NCBI RefSeq assembly: GCF_001625695.1
Contig: NZ_AUXY01000080.1
Location: 62,001-126,000 of the forward strand
Origin: Pseudoalteromonas luteoviolacea H33-S
Lineage (GTDB): Bacteria > Pseudomonadota > Gammaproteobacteria > Enterobacterales > Alteromonadaceae
Direction: 5' to 3'
DNA length: 64,000 bases
The notes under the pieces were generated by a model that made no database searches, was not told the DNA's origin, and saw nothing but the letters and a program-made list of their open reading frames with translations. A program made the translations under genes and the position numbers. Shown in pieces: positions 53,307 to 62,864 of the stretch. Position 1 is the first letter of the stretch. Each line of letters starts with the position of its first letter.

Positions 53307-53495
53307 ATGATTGAAGAGCAAATTTGCGACTTTGGTATACATGCAGGGGAACCATACAGTAAGTTACCAGCATGCTTTTTAAACTGGATGGTCGAAACTA
53401 ACCATCAAAAGCAAGCATACGCCAAGAGTGAATTAAATAGACGAGAAGAGGCTGTGATTAGTTCTCGTAAAAACTCCAATTCACCAACTTTGTAA
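53307..53495 (+). CDS. Small DUF3820-like protein
   Basis: This 62-residue protein reads EEQICDFGIHAGEPYSKLP, followed by ACFLNWMVETNH. The FG-H-G-x3-LP-x2-FL-WM pattern is that of DUF3820, a short domain also found next to exonucleases. A basic tail follows. AGGGG lies 8 bases before the ATG, supporting translation. The function is unknown. Confidence 0.65.
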   Translation: MIEEQICDFGIHAGEPYSKLPACFLNWMVETNHQKQAYAKSELNRREEAVISSRKNSNSPTL

Positions 53496-53559
53496 TGTCA
53501 TTTTCGTGTAATTGCTTTAAACTACGCGCATAAATAAGTTCAGATTTTAAAAATAATTT

Positions 53560-55143
53560 ATGCGCATAATTATTTCTTTGTTTTTACTCTCTTTTTTAAC
53601 TGCTTGCCAGCTAATCGAAACCAAGGCAAATACGCAGTATCTTACCGTTTTACACACCAATGATAATCACGGACGCTTTTGGCACAACGAAAATGGCGAA
53701 TATGGCATGGCGGCACGTAAAACGCTTATTGATCAGCTTCGTGATAAAGCAGAAGCCAAAGGCCATAGTGTGATACTTTTGTCAGGTGGCGACATTAACA
53801 CCGGTGTTCCAGAGTCAGACCTTCAAGTTGCAGAACCTGACTTTAAAGGTATGAGTATTATTGGTTACGACGCCATGGCAATCGGTAATCACGAGTTTGA
53901 CAATCCATTAAGCGTACTAGATAAGCAAATTGCTTGGTCTAACTTTCCAATTTTATCGGCAAATATTATCGATAAAACTACCAATCAACCCGCTTATCAA
54001 AGCTATGCCATCATTGAAAAGAATGAACTAAAGATAGCGGTTATCGGCCTAACAACTGTCGACACAGCAAAAATTGCAAACCCAGAATACATTGGTCACT
54101 TAAACTTTATTACGCCTGCTGCGGCAGCACAGCCATTAGCAGGTAAAATTAAAGATAAATACAAACCAGATGTCGTCCTTGCTGTAACTCATATGGGCCA
54201 CTACCATGACGCAAAGCACGGTATTAATGCCCCTGGAGATGTCACGCTTGCCAGAAGTCTTAAACCAAATACGCTCGACATGATCATTGGCGGGCACTCC
54301 CAAGAGCCTATATGTGTTGATAAAGATGGCAATCCTGATGCTACTTTCTCTCCTGGTAAAGCTTGCTGGCCAGATCAGCAAAATGGTACTTGGATCATGC
54401 AAGCACATGAGTGGGGAAAATACGTTGGTAAAGCCGTCTTTAAAATAGAAAAAGGTAACAAGACGTTATTAAGTTACGAGCTTGTTCCTGTAAATTTAAA
54501 AAATGCCAAAGGCAACTTCATCACGACTGAAATAGCAAAAGATCAAGAGCTCTACGAATTCCTTTTACCGTATCAGCAAAAAGGGTCTGAAAAACTCTCA
54601 GGCGCAGTAGGCAACATCGATGCTTTCTTAGATGGTCGCAGAGATATTGTTAGATTTGAACAAAGTAAACTTGCAGATTTGATAATCAACGCCCAGGCAG
54701 AAGCCGTTGGCGCAGATTTCGGCATTATCAGTGGCGGAGGTATTCGCGCAAGCATTAAAGCAGGCGATATCAATTATAAAGATATTTTAAAGGTTCACCC
54801 ATTTAAAAATCGTGTCGCCTACATAGATTGGCAAGGCCCTGAGTTATTAGAATACCTAGCCATAGTTGGTAGCTTCCCACCTGATGCTGGTGCTTATCTG
54901 CAATACCACAACATTGACTTTGAAATTAATAATTCTAAAGCCGTAATACGCTCAATCAATGGTAAAAAGTTTGATATAAATGGGACATATAGAATGAGTA
55001 TCAATAGTTATAATGCAGCTGGCGGCGATGGGTACCCTATTTTAACGGAAAAGAAAAATTTTCAAATTACTGACAGTACAGATGCACAAGTACTTCGTGC
55101 ATATATTGAAAAACACTCACCAATAAAAGTTGAAAACCTTTAA
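53560..55143 (+). CDS. ushA: UshA-like 5'-nucleotidase/UDP-sugar hydrolase lipoprotein
   Basis: This enzyme removes phosphate from extracellular nucleotides and UDP-sugars. The 527-residue product tracks E. coli UshA closely: LHTNDNHGRFWHNENGEYG, SGGDINTGVPESDLQ, GYDAMAIGNHEFDNP, THMGHYHDAKHG and IIGGHSQEP carry the metal site. SGGGIRASIKAGDINYKDILK and GGDGYP carry the nucleotide site. TNDNH replaces TNDHH but keeps the Asp and last His ligands. Unlike E. coli UshA it has a lipobox (SFLTAC), as in Vibrio 5'-nucleotidases, so it is probably membrane-anchored. It ends at a hairpin. Confidence 0.93.
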   Translation: MRIIISLFLLSFLTACQLIETKANTQYLTVLHTNDNHGRFWHNENGEYGMAARKTLIDQLRDKAEAKGHSVILLSGGDINTGVPESDLQVAEPDFKGMSIIGYDAMAIGNHEFDNPLSVLDKQIAWSNFPILSANIIDKTTNQPAYQSYAIIEKNELKIAVIGLTTVDTAKIANPEYIGHLNFITPAAAAQPLAGKIKDKYKPDVVLAVTHMGHYHDAKHGINAPGDVTLARSLKPNTLDMIIGGHSQEPICVDKDGNPDATFSPGKACWPDQQNGTWIMQAHEWGKYVGKAVFKIEKGNKTLLSYELVPVNLKNAKGNFITTEIAKDQELYEFLLPYQQKGSEKLSGAVGNIDAFLDGRRDIVRFEQSKLADLIINAQAEAVGADFGIISGGGIRASIKAGDINYKDILKVHPFKNRVAYIDWQGPELLEYLAIVGSFPPDAGAYLQYHNIDFEINNSKAVIRSINGKKFDINGTYRMSINSYNAAGGDGYPILTEKKNFQITDSTDAQVLRAYIEKHSPIKVENL

Positions 55144-55160
55144 AACTATATCAAAATAAT

Positions 55161-55191
55161 TTAAGCATGTAGCACGAAGCTACATGCTTAA
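55161..55191. terminator. Bidirectional terminator after ushA
   Basis: TTAAGCATGTAGC pairs perfectly with GCTACATGCTTAA around ACGAA. It lies between the convergent ushA and 55198 genes. Confidence 0.8.
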
Positions 55192-55197
55192 GCTTTG

Positions 55198-56121
55198 TTA
55201 CTTGCCAATAATTTCAATATCACCCTCTTGTATCTGCGTCAAAGCGTAACTATGAAGCTTCGAACGTGATCCCTCACCATGTGCTTTTGGTGGGTAGTAT
55301 TTTAATTTTAAGTCAGGTGTGCTTAGTAATAACTCGTCTAAAGCAGCACGAATTTCACTTAATGTTTTTTCTAAGCTATTGGAAAAGTTTGGTCGCTTTC
55401 TAATTGTGTGCCCCAATGCAACTAAACGATGAAAATACTTATCAGCCATATCGAGTAACTCATCAGGCAATTCTTTATTTTGGTTTAATGATACGTCCGG
55501 ATACAATTTGCAGTATTCAAGCAAGGCTAAATAAAAGCATAATGGTTTATTTGCTAACTGTACCTTTGCTTCCTTGTCAGAGCTTAATTGCAAAGTTTTA
55601 GAGTATAAATCAATTTGTAATGCAGTTTTCTTTGGTAGTGTATTCTTTCTCTCTGGACGCGCCTGCGCTTTGCGCTTTGTTCTCGTTATATTCTTTAGTA
55701 AAGCAAAATTTAGGATTGCAAATACCAAAGGAAAAATAAGCAAGAAGTTATTATGAGTTTCATTTATTTTTAATAATATATATGTGCGATTCCCTGGAGC
55801 ATTCAATTGCTCAATACTCTCACCTTCAGAAGGCAAAATAGGCGAATTTGAAATCGCCAGTAATTTAACTCGGCTATTTTGTTCCTGCAAACTAATATTT
55901 ATGCCTTCAATGTAGCTTTTAAGCGCATCAGGATCGCCCGAGTAATTCAGCATAGGATCTGCTAGCGGCAATCTGTACTTATCAAGAGAGACCCTCAATT
56001 TTACTTGTTGCTGTTCATGATAAATCACATCTTCAATCGTCGATTTTGACATCAAAATAAAAATAGCTGAAAAGAACATTAAATATGACGTAAACGTGGC
56101 CAACTTCTTTAGCTTTTTCAT
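55198..56121 (-). CDS. Two-TM membrane protein with a possible cytoplasmic winged-helix domain
   Basis: This 307-residue protein is not recognised. It has an N-terminal membrane helix (about 8-25), a periplasmic segment (about 26-128) and a second helix (about 130-148). A basic linker (KRKAQARPERKNTLPKK) leads to a cytoplasmic C-terminal part (about 168-270) whose pattern IDLYSKTLQL, LANKPLCFYLALLEYC and LEKTLSEIRAALDELL resembles the start and end of an OmpR/ToxR-type winged helix. A DNA-binding role is inference. AGGAG before the ATG lies inside the previous gene's end, and the two overlap by 4 bp. Confidence 0.7.
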   Translation of the reverse strand: MKKLKKLATFTSYLMFFSAIFILMSKSTIEDVIYHEQQQVKLRVSLDKYRLPLADPMLNYSGDPDALKSYIEGINISLQEQNSRVKLLAISNSPILPSEGESIEQLNAPGNRTYILLKINETHNNFLLIFPLVFAILNFALLKNITRTKRKAQARPERKNTLPKKTALQIDLYSKTLQLSSDKEAKVQLANKPLCFYLALLEYCKLYPDVSLNQNKELPDELLDMADKYFHRLVALGHTIRKRPNFSNSLEKTLSEIRAALDELLLSTPDLKLKYYPPKAHGEGSRSKLHSYALTQIQEGDIEIIGK

Positions 56122-57008
56122 GGTCGTTCTCCTAAAAACTCATAAGGAAAAACGCGACATTGCCAATACTGTTTTACACTATCAAAGTAGCTTGAACCCG
56201 AATCTTGAGCCACTTGGTTTAACAGACGCTGTAATGAACACGCAAGCTCTGTGTTGTCATTCAGCATTTTTAAATACCATTTACTGCCACTAATATTGCT
56301 GCCCGTAGGAGTAATATAATTTTTAGAAAAATATGCTTCGTCATCTTCATTCCAATAAGTTGCAATGATATCCAGCTCGCCAGAAGACAGCTTTTCTCTT
56401 AACGTTTTATGGGAAGTCACATATTGAATATCAAGTGCATCAATATCTATATCGAGAAGCTTAAAGGTTTGTTTTGGCAAAATATGACCTGATCGGCTTG
56501 TGGGGTAATCGAGTAAGCCAATTTTTTTGTCTAAGAAATAAGCTTTTTCAAGTTTTGGCTTTTCTCTATTTGAAATAAAAAACGCGGTATATTCAGGATA
56601 GCCAATCACGGCACGGTAACTGTACGTTGACTCAGCCATCAATGCCTTCATCACGTTATCTTTTGACAAAGTCAAATCAGCAAGTCCTTTGGCAATAAAG
56701 TCAATTTGCTCAGCTAAATTACCACTCCAATATACATTTACTAACCCATATTGTTTAGCAAGGACAGGATCAGCACACAGTTTTGGGGCAAGCTCATCAG
56801 CTAATTTTTTGACTGGTACGTGCACATTAAACGATTGAGTGTTCGAAACTGAGCGTGTTTTACATTGTACATGCTTCTCTAGCAGGTTAGGTAATACGAC
56901 TGAACTCGCACTATTTAACTGCTTTGCTAGAAAAAAGCAGGCCAAAACGGACAGAAACAAAACTGTAACAATGGTTGTATTATTGCTTAATTTGAGATTG
57001 TAATTCAC
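56118..57008 (-). CDS. Membrane-anchored PhnD-like periplasmic binding protein
   Basis: This 296-residue protein has an uncleaved N-terminal membrane helix (about 12-30). It also has a periplasmic domain of the PhnD/PBP2 kind: NVHVPVKKLADELAPKL, QIDFIAKGLADLTLS, YRAVIGYPEYTAFFISN and LREKLSSGELDIIATYW. ABC binding proteins of this kind bind phosphonate or phosphite, but no permease or ATPase is adjacent. It is followed by, and overlaps by 4 bp, the two-TM gene at 55198; the pair looks like a sensor and a membrane regulator. Ligand unknown. Confidence 0.75.
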   Translation of the reverse strand: MNYNLKLSNNTTIVTVLFLSVLACFFLAKQLNSASSVVLPNLLEKHVQCKTRSVSNTQSFNVHVPVKKLADELAPKLCADPVLAKQYGLVNVYWSGNLAEQIDFIAKGLADLTLSKDNVMKALMAESTYSYRAVIGYPEYTAFFISNREKPKLEKAYFLDKKIGLLDYPTSRSGHILPKQTFKLLDIDIDALDIQYVTSHKTLREKLSSGELDIIATYWNEDDEAYFSKNYITPTGSNISGSKWYLKMLNDNTELACSLQRLLNQVAQDSGSSYFDSVKQYWQCRVFPYEFLGERP

Positions 57009-57229
57009 ATCAATTAGATTCTTTTATTCCCTACACGCTTATTAGATCAACTTTATTTACTTATTGCAATAGGTAAATTTACTAATTAAAAGTAAACCAT
57101 TGATTTAAATGCTTTATTAATAAGAAATTATGAATTTTATTGACTCCTTTTTTTTTCCTGAAAAAACCGGACAATTGACCGCATTGGAATTCACGGTAAT
57201 TTTTTGATTTACATTTAGTCGAGTGAGCG

Positions 57230-58081
57230 ATGTTTAGAAGTACAATTCAATTTTTAGTACTGGGTACATGCCTAGTTAGTAGCTCTGTCATTGCTTGGGG
57301 TCAAAATGGGCACAGAGTAATAGGCGAGCTCGCTCAAAAGAACCTTACTCCGACTGCAAATTCACATGTGCAATTGCTACTTGGTGATGATTCGTTAGCA
57401 GAAGTATCTACATGGCCAGACGAAATGCGTTCAAGCTCAGATGCCTTTTGGCGTAAACAGTCTGGTAAATGGCATTACATCAATATTAATGACGCTTCAA
57501 AAATGCACCTTCATAACGATACGTCTATCGAGCATAAACACGAAGTAAAGCACATTCTTGATGGTATCAACTACTCTGTTAATGTTCTTAAAAACGCTTC
57601 ATCGAATACAGAAGACAAGCAATTCGCCTTAAAGTTCCTTGTCCATTTAGTTGGTGATGCACACCAGCCATTTCATGCAGGAAGAGCCGCTGATCTTGGT
57701 GGTAATAAAATCGAAGTAGAATTTTTTGGAAAGTCTACTAACCTTCATAAAGTTTTCGACACGGAGTTAGTGGAGCACCAGAAGTTATCATATACAGAAT
57801 TTACTCGCTCAGTAACAACCTCGAATAAACAACTTATTGCTGATTATCTAAACAGCACCCCTTCTGATTGGTTATTAGAATCAAACAAAATTGCAGAGAA
57901 AATATATCAAAGCAATGAAACTGAAATAAGTTGGGGTTATATATATAAACATACGCCTACTATTAAACTGCGCCTGCAACAAGGTGGCTATAGATTAGCA
58001 GGTTTACTAAACCAAATTTTTGACACTAACTCAAAGCCTTTAATTAATGCGCTTGCTATAAATAAAAGTTTTGAAAAATGA
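57230..58081 (+). CDS. S1/P1-family secreted nuclease
   Basis: This 283-residue extracytoplasmic nuclease cleaves single-stranded nucleic acids to 5'-mononucleotides. The signal peptide ends before Trp23 (IAWGQNGH), the residue whose amino group and ring bind zinc in the family. His28, the FLVHLVGDAHQPFHAG motif, GGNKIEVEFFG and NLHKVFDTELVEH supply the remaining trinuclear-zinc ligands. The TonB-dependent receptor gene starts 44 bp later, probably in one transcript. Confidence 0.92.
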   Translation: MFRSTIQFLVLGTCLVSSSVIAWGQNGHRVIGELAQKNLTPTANSHVQLLLGDDSLAEVSTWPDEMRSSSDAFWRKQSGKWHYININDASKMHLHNDTSIEHKHEVKHILDGINYSVNVLKNASSNTEDKQFALKFLVHLVGDAHQPFHAGRAADLGGNKIEVEFFGKSTNLHKVFDTELVEHQKLSYTEFTRSVTTSNKQLIADYLNSTPSDWLLESNKIAEKIYQSNETEISWGYIYKHTPTIKLRLQQGGYRLAGLLNQIFDTNSKPLINALAINKSFEK

Positions 58082-58125
58082 TATTTAAACTAACTGATAA
58101 ACCTAATAACACGGGAAACAACATA

Positions 58126-61100
58126 ATGAAAACGCAACTACGCAAAACGGCACTTTCTCTAGCGGTAATCGCTGGCCTTGGTGCTAGTGGTGCTGCTAGC
58201 GCGAACTCTTTAACAGCAACTATCAAAGGTACGGTCGTAGGCCCTCAAGGAAACCCTGATACTTCGTCTGTGATCACTATCATTCACGAGCCTACAGGTT
58301 CGAAGAAAACTTTTTCTCCTAATGATAGTGGTGTGTTCAATGCGTCTGGTTTGCGCGTAGGTGGTCCTTACACTGTCGTGATCGACTCTCAAAAGCACAG
58401 AGATAAAACGCTAACAGATTTATTCCTTACCCTAGGTAAAACATCTGCTTTAGATATTGCACTTAACTCTGATGTTGAAACAATCACAATCACAGGTTCT
58501 TCTCGTCACTCAATCATCAACGCATCTAAAGACACTATCGGCAGTGTTTACGGCGCGGCTGATATTGAACGTGCACCTTCATTTGACCGTGACCTAAAAG
58601 ACATTGTTCGCCAAAACCCTTTAGTGAACATCTCAGATGATTCACGCGGCGAAATGTCAGTTGCTGGTGTAAACCCACGCTTTAACAGCATCTCGATTGA
58701 CGGTGTTAAACAAAATGATGACTTCGGTCTAAACGACAATGGCTACCCAACAAATGGTTCTCCTATTTCTCTTCTAGCTATTGACCAAGTTTCTGTTGAT
58801 ATCACACCATTTAACGCGAAAGCGTCTGGTTTTACAGGGGCATCAGTTAATGCAGTAACAAAGTCTGGTACTAACGAGCTTTCTGGTGAATTCTTCTATG
58901 AGTACGAAGATGATTCATTAGCGGGTACGCCAAAACGTGAAGATGGTACAGATGTAGATTTACAGTATGAGCGCAAAACATTTGGTGCAGCGCTTGGTGG
59001 TAAAATCATCGAAGACGAGCTTTTCTTCTTCGTTGCTTACGAAGAATCAACAACACCATTTGTAACTGAGTGGGGCGTGCAAGGTTCTGGTGCTGCAAAC
59101 GAGGTTAGTTGGCTATCTAGTGCTGACATCTCAGATGTGCAAAGTGTAGCTAGCAGCAAATATGGCGTTAATACTGGTGATGCACCAAACGGTTTAGACA
59201 ATGATAGTGAGAAATTATTGTTAAAACTTGATTGGAATATCAACGACTATCACCGTGCAGCGTTTACTTACCAAGACTCAACAGATAACTCAATCACGCC
59301 GCAAAATACACGTGATGATCGTTTCTCTTTATTAAGTAACTGGTACGATAAAAAAGGTGAAATTACATCTTATGCTGCTCAGTTCTATTCAGATTGGACT
59401 GATGAGTTTTCAACTCAGGTAAAAGTGTCCTATAAAGATACTAAAACTAATCAAGCACCTTTCTCTGATGCGCTTAATGATGCAAAAGTTGGCCAAGTAC
59501 GTATAGACTTTGACGACAATAGATTGTACTTCGGTACAGATCCATTCCGTCACGCTAACCAACTCGAAAACACAACAACGACTATTGATGTTGAAGGTGA
59601 GTACCTATTTGATTACCACACACTGAGCTTTGGTATTGGCGTTGAAAAGATTGACGTATTTAACCAGTTCGTACCATTCTCACGTGGTGACTGGACGTTC
59701 GACTCTTTGGAAGACTTTAAAGCAGGTAAAGCGAGTCGCGTGTCTTATTCAAACGCACATACAGGTAACCCGAATGATGCTGCTGCCGATTTCGAAGTGC
59801 AAAACCTACATATGTTTGTTGAAGACCGCTGGGATATCCAAGATAACCTATGGATTAATGCAGGTGTTCGTTATGAGCGCATTTCAACATCAGGTTTAAT
59901 CCGTGAAAACAGCACTTTCACTGGTTTGTACGGTTTCTCAAACACCAACAGCTTAGATGGAAAAGACATCATCCTTCCTCGTTTAGGCTTTAACTGGACT
60001 GCGGCTGACGATCTTACAATCAGTGGTGGTGTGGGTCGCTACTACGGTGGTACACCAAATGTTTGGATCTCTAACTCTTATTCAAACGATGGCCAAATCA
60101 ACGTACGTGCTAATACTGACGGTGTAGATTTAGAAAACCCTAACTTCACTCAACCACCAGCTGGCGCAACTCTTGAGCCGGGCGACGGCGACGTAAACCT
60201 TATCGACCCTAACTTCGATCTGCCATCAGAGTGGCGATATGGCATTACAGCTAACTACTCTGCGGATTTCTCAAGCATTGGCCTTGGTAACAACTGGGAT
60301 CTTGAAGCAAGCTTCATGTATGTTGAAGAACAAGATGCCGTTCGCTGGCACGAACTGTACCGTGAGACGCAAGAAGTTGTAGTAGGTCCTGATGGTCGAA
60401 ATATTTATGTCGGTACTGGAGAGCGTGATCGCGCTGATATCATGTTGACAAATGGCGATGGTGGTACGCGTAAGACATTTACATTAAGCCTATCAAAAGC
60501 ATTTGAAAACGGCTTCTATGTAAATACTTCATATGCAAACCAAGATGCGTCATCTTTGGTAGGTGGTACTTCTTCAACGGCTAACTCAAACTATGAGAAG
60601 TACAACACAGCTGATAGAAACAACCCTGTTGTTGGCCGTAGCCGCTACGAAATTGAACACAGCTTTAAGCTAAATGTATCATACTCTACTGAATTGTTTG
60701 CTGGTTATAAGTCTACTTTCTCATTACAAGGTGAACGCAGCTCAGGCAGACCTTACAGCTGGATATTTGATAATGGATTTGACACTTTTGGTGGCCAAAA
60801 CAACTTTGACGACGGTGAATTCCTAGCTTATATCCCGACAGGTGCTGATGATACTAAAGTAAGATATGCTGACGGCTATAGCTATGAGCAATTAAAAACC
60901 TTAATTGACGAAAATGGGTTAGGCGGTCATGCTGGAAACATCGTTGATAGAAACACCGTTACTGGCCCTTGGACAACCCGTTTAGACTTTAAATTCACTC
61001 AAGAAATCCCTGGGTTTATGGAAGGTCACAAAGGCTCTGTATACTTCTCAGTTAAGAATCTACTTAACCTAATTGATAGCAGTGCAGGTAAGGTTTACAG

Positions 61101-61260
61101 AACTGATTTCTTCAACAACCGCGATTTAGTAGGTGTTGAATATGACCAAGCAGCTAACCAGTACGTATACAGCGAAGGTTATGAAGACGAAGCGCCTACA
61201 ACATTTGATGCTGAACGTTCTTCATGGCGTATCAAGTTAGGTGTTAACTACAAATTCTAA
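58126..61260 (+). CDS. Oar-like TonB-dependent receptor with N-terminal carboxypeptidase-regulatory-like domain
   Basis: This 1044-residue outer-membrane receptor has a signal peptide (about 1-27) and a CarboxypepD_reg-like Ig domain (about 28-115). A plug domain (about 125-235) has SIDGVKQNDDFG, and SVDITPFNAKASGFTGASVNAVTKSG opens the barrel. The C-terminus ends in the aromatic WRIKLGVNYKF typical of barrels. The ATG at 58126 is chosen because a good signal peptide follows; an earlier in-frame start at 58078 overlaps the nuclease. Adjacency to the nuclease suggests uptake of nucleic-acid products, but this is inference. A strong terminator follows. Confidence 0.9.
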   Translation: MKTQLRKTALSLAVIAGLGASGAASANSLTATIKGTVVGPQGNPDTSSVITIIHEPTGSKKTFSPNDSGVFNASGLRVGGPYTVVIDSQKHRDKTLTDLFLTLGKTSALDIALNSDVETITITGSSRHSIINASKDTIGSVYGAADIERAPSFDRDLKDIVRQNPLVNISDDSRGEMSVAGVNPRFNSISIDGVKQNDDFGLNDNGYPTNGSPISLLAIDQVSVDITPFNAKASGFTGASVNAVTKSGTNELSGEFFYEYEDDSLAGTPKREDGTDVDLQYERKTFGAALGGKIIEDELFFFVAYEESTTPFVTEWGVQGSGAANEVSWLSSADISDVQSVASSKYGVNTGDAPNGLDNDSEKLLLKLDWNINDYHRAAFTYQDSTDNSITPQNTRDDRFSLLSNWYDKKGEITSYAAQFYSDWTDEFSTQVKVSYKDTKTNQAPFSDALNDAKVGQVRIDFDDNRLYFGTDPFRHANQLENTTTTIDVEGEYLFDYHTLSFGIGVEKIDVFNQFVPFSRGDWTFDSLEDFKAGKASRVSYSNAHTGNPNDAAADFEVQNLHMFVEDRWDIQDNLWINAGVRYERISTSGLIRENSTFTGLYGFSNTNSLDGKDIILPRLGFNWTAADDLTISGGVGRYYGGTPNVWISNSYSNDGQINVRANTDGVDLENPNFTQPPAGATLEPGDGDVNLIDPNFDLPSEWRYGITANYSADFSSIGLGNNWDLEASFMYVEEQDAVRWHELYRETQEVVVGPDGRNIYVGTGERDRADIMLTNGDGGTRKTFTLSLSKAFENGFYVNTSYANQDASSLVGGTSSTANSNYEKYNTADRNNPVVGRSRYEIEHSFKLNVSYSTELFAGYKSTFSLQGERSSGRPYSWIFDNGFDTFGGQNNFDDGEFLAYIPTGADDTKVRYADGYSYEQLKTLIDENGLGGHAGNIVDRNTVTGPWTTRLDFKFTQEIPGFMEGHKGSVYFSVKNLLNLIDSSAGKVYRTDFFNNRDLVGVEYDQAANQYVYSEGYEDEAPTTFDAERSSWRIKLGVNYKF

Positions 61261-61289
61261 TATCTAACTTAAACATGTAATTAGATACC

Positions 61290-61320
61290 AAAGGCCAGTT
61301 TAATTTCTGGCCTTTTTATT
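61290..61320 (+). terminator. Terminator after the TonB receptor gene
   Basis: AAAGGCCAG pairs with CTGGCCTTT around TTTAATTT and is followed by TTATT. Confidence 0.88.
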
Positions 61321-61475
61321 CCTTTCACTCAATTAAAATCGTCTCTTTCTTCTCAAGATAATTAAATCTTTTGCTTGTATTCATATAACCGACACACACC
61401 AATGAATATAATATTCCCAAGGTTAAGCAATTCAGATATATAAATACACTGCATTTTTGAAAAGGATAAATTCAA

Positions 61476-62300
61476 ATGAAATTAAAAACACTATTACTAA
61501 GTGTAAGCATATTAGGCAGCATCGCTGCTACACCTACCTATGCCACTCAGCAAGAAGCTGACACAGCCAGCGCAGGCGAACAAATTTTAGACCTAGCCAA
61601 AGAACAACTGCTATCAGGCGTCGGATCTTTACTTTTCAACCGCTTTTTTGGCTCAAGCGGACCTAATTATGTGATGCTCAGTGAAGCTAGTTTACAAGCA
61701 ATTCAAGAGCGCGTTAGAGCTGAGATCATCAGAGATGCTGAGTTTGAATTCATCTCAGAATTTAGGTCTTTAGAGTCATCAATGGAACATTATTCTGACA
61801 CTGCTAGATATGGTGCACCAGATCTTGCTTTGCTAAGTAGCTTACTGGTTAAGTCAGAGGATGTTATTAATCATAGAGCGCTAAATGTTCGTTACAACAA
61901 CGACTTCTACTATATGGCAGATACCTATGCACTTGCAGCATCAGTGGTAGTTGCAATTTATACTGAGCGCTATTTGCAGGGCTATGTTTCTAAAAGTGTC
62001 GTCTCAACCAAAGCACAAAACCTTGCGAATATATTAGATACAATGCTGAGAAAGAAAAAAAGTGTCGATTTGCCTTTGCGTGAACGCTGTGAAGCGCCAG
62101 ACCCCCACGATCAAGTCGTAGAATATAAATGCTCACTACGAGACCCTCATGGCAATACAATCACATCATATGTTATTGAACCTCAGTATCCAGGCGATGA
62201 AGCCTATTGGGAAAACTTAAAAAGAGTCAAAGAGGCTCAGTATAGAAAAACTAAATTTGATGGTATTCAAGCGGTTATAAACAAGCTGCGTAGCCTGTAA
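61476..62300 (+). CDS. Orphan exported protein
   Basis: This 274-residue protein has a clear signal peptide (cleavage after ATPTYA). A Gly-rich hydrophobic stretch (about 43-62, LLSGVGSLLFNRFFGSSG) and a long helical region (about 66-185) follow. A C-terminal part (about 200-274) has a Cys pair (RCEAPDP and YKCSLRD) that could form a disulfide. No family is recognised. GGATAAA before the ATG is a fair ribosome site. It stands alone between the receptor gene and the MarR gene. Confidence 0.65.
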   Translation: MKLKTLLLSVSILGSIAATPTYATQQEADTASAGEQILDLAKEQLLSGVGSLLFNRFFGSSGPNYVMLSEASLQAIQERVRAEIIRDAEFEFISEFRSLESSMEHYSDTARYGAPDLALLSSLLVKSEDVINHRALNVRYNNDFYYMADTYALAASVVVAIYTERYLQGYVSKSVVSTKAQNLANILDTMLRKKKSVDLPLRERCEAPDPHDQVVEYKCSLRDPHGNTITSYVIEPQYPGDEAYWENLKRVKEAQYRKTKFDGIQAVINKLRSL

Positions 62301-62350
62301 GGCGAGAAGCTTTGGCGCACACAAGTATATCGTGATGCGCCATTTCTAGC

Positions 62351-62797
62351 CTACTCTTTATCAACGCTTTGTGATAATTTTGAGATAAGCTTTTTCAGAG
62401 TATCTTTCTCACCTTCAGAAAAACTTTCTAACAAAACTTGCTCCCACTCTAACGCTTTCGGCGTCAGCTGTTTATACAAATCGAATCCCATATCAGTGCA
62501 CTCTATTACTGTTGCACGCTTATCTTCTGGGTGCTGATTAAGGCGAAGGAATTGCTTCTGCTCTAATTGCTTTATTGCACGTGACACAGTCGATTTATCC
62601 ATATTAGCTAACTCACAAATTTGCTTCGCCGTTGCAAATTGAATATTTATCACATGCGAGAGCACACGCCATTGAGCCTGAGTTAACCCGGCTTCTTGGC
62701 TATAAACGTGTGCAAAAGCGTCACTAACCTTGGTAGACAAGGCGACCAGTTGATAAGGCAAAAAATGGCTAATATCTAAAATCTTTGATTTACTCAC
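62351..62797 (-). CDS. MarR-family transcriptional regulator
   Basis: This 148-residue winged-helix regulator has AKQICELANMDKSTVSRAIKQLEQ as recognition region and NQHPEDKRATVIE as the wing. The GTG at 62797 gives SKSKILDISHFLPYQLVALS; a GTG at 62809 is possible but sits directly against the AGAGG ribosome site. It is divergent from hmgA, with an 18-bp palindrome between them, and so probably controls tyrosine/homogentisate catabolism. Confidence 0.9.
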   Translation of the reverse strand: MSKSKILDISHFLPYQLVALSTKVSDAFAHVYSQEAGLTQAQWRVLSHVINIQFATAKQICELANMDKSTVSRAIKQLEQKQFLRLNQHPEDKRATVIECTDMGFDLYKQLTPKALEWEQVLLESFSEGEKDTLKKLISKLSQSVDKE

Positions 62798-62864
62798 AGT
62801 GCAAAGCACCTCTCATTTTTGTAATTATTAATTTACAGTACATCTTTATCAGGATGTTTGCAAT

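Noticed and set aside
61476..62300. Pore-forming (delta-endotoxin-like) toxin
   Set aside because: The helical region suggested it, but there are no specific toxin motifs and the length is short.
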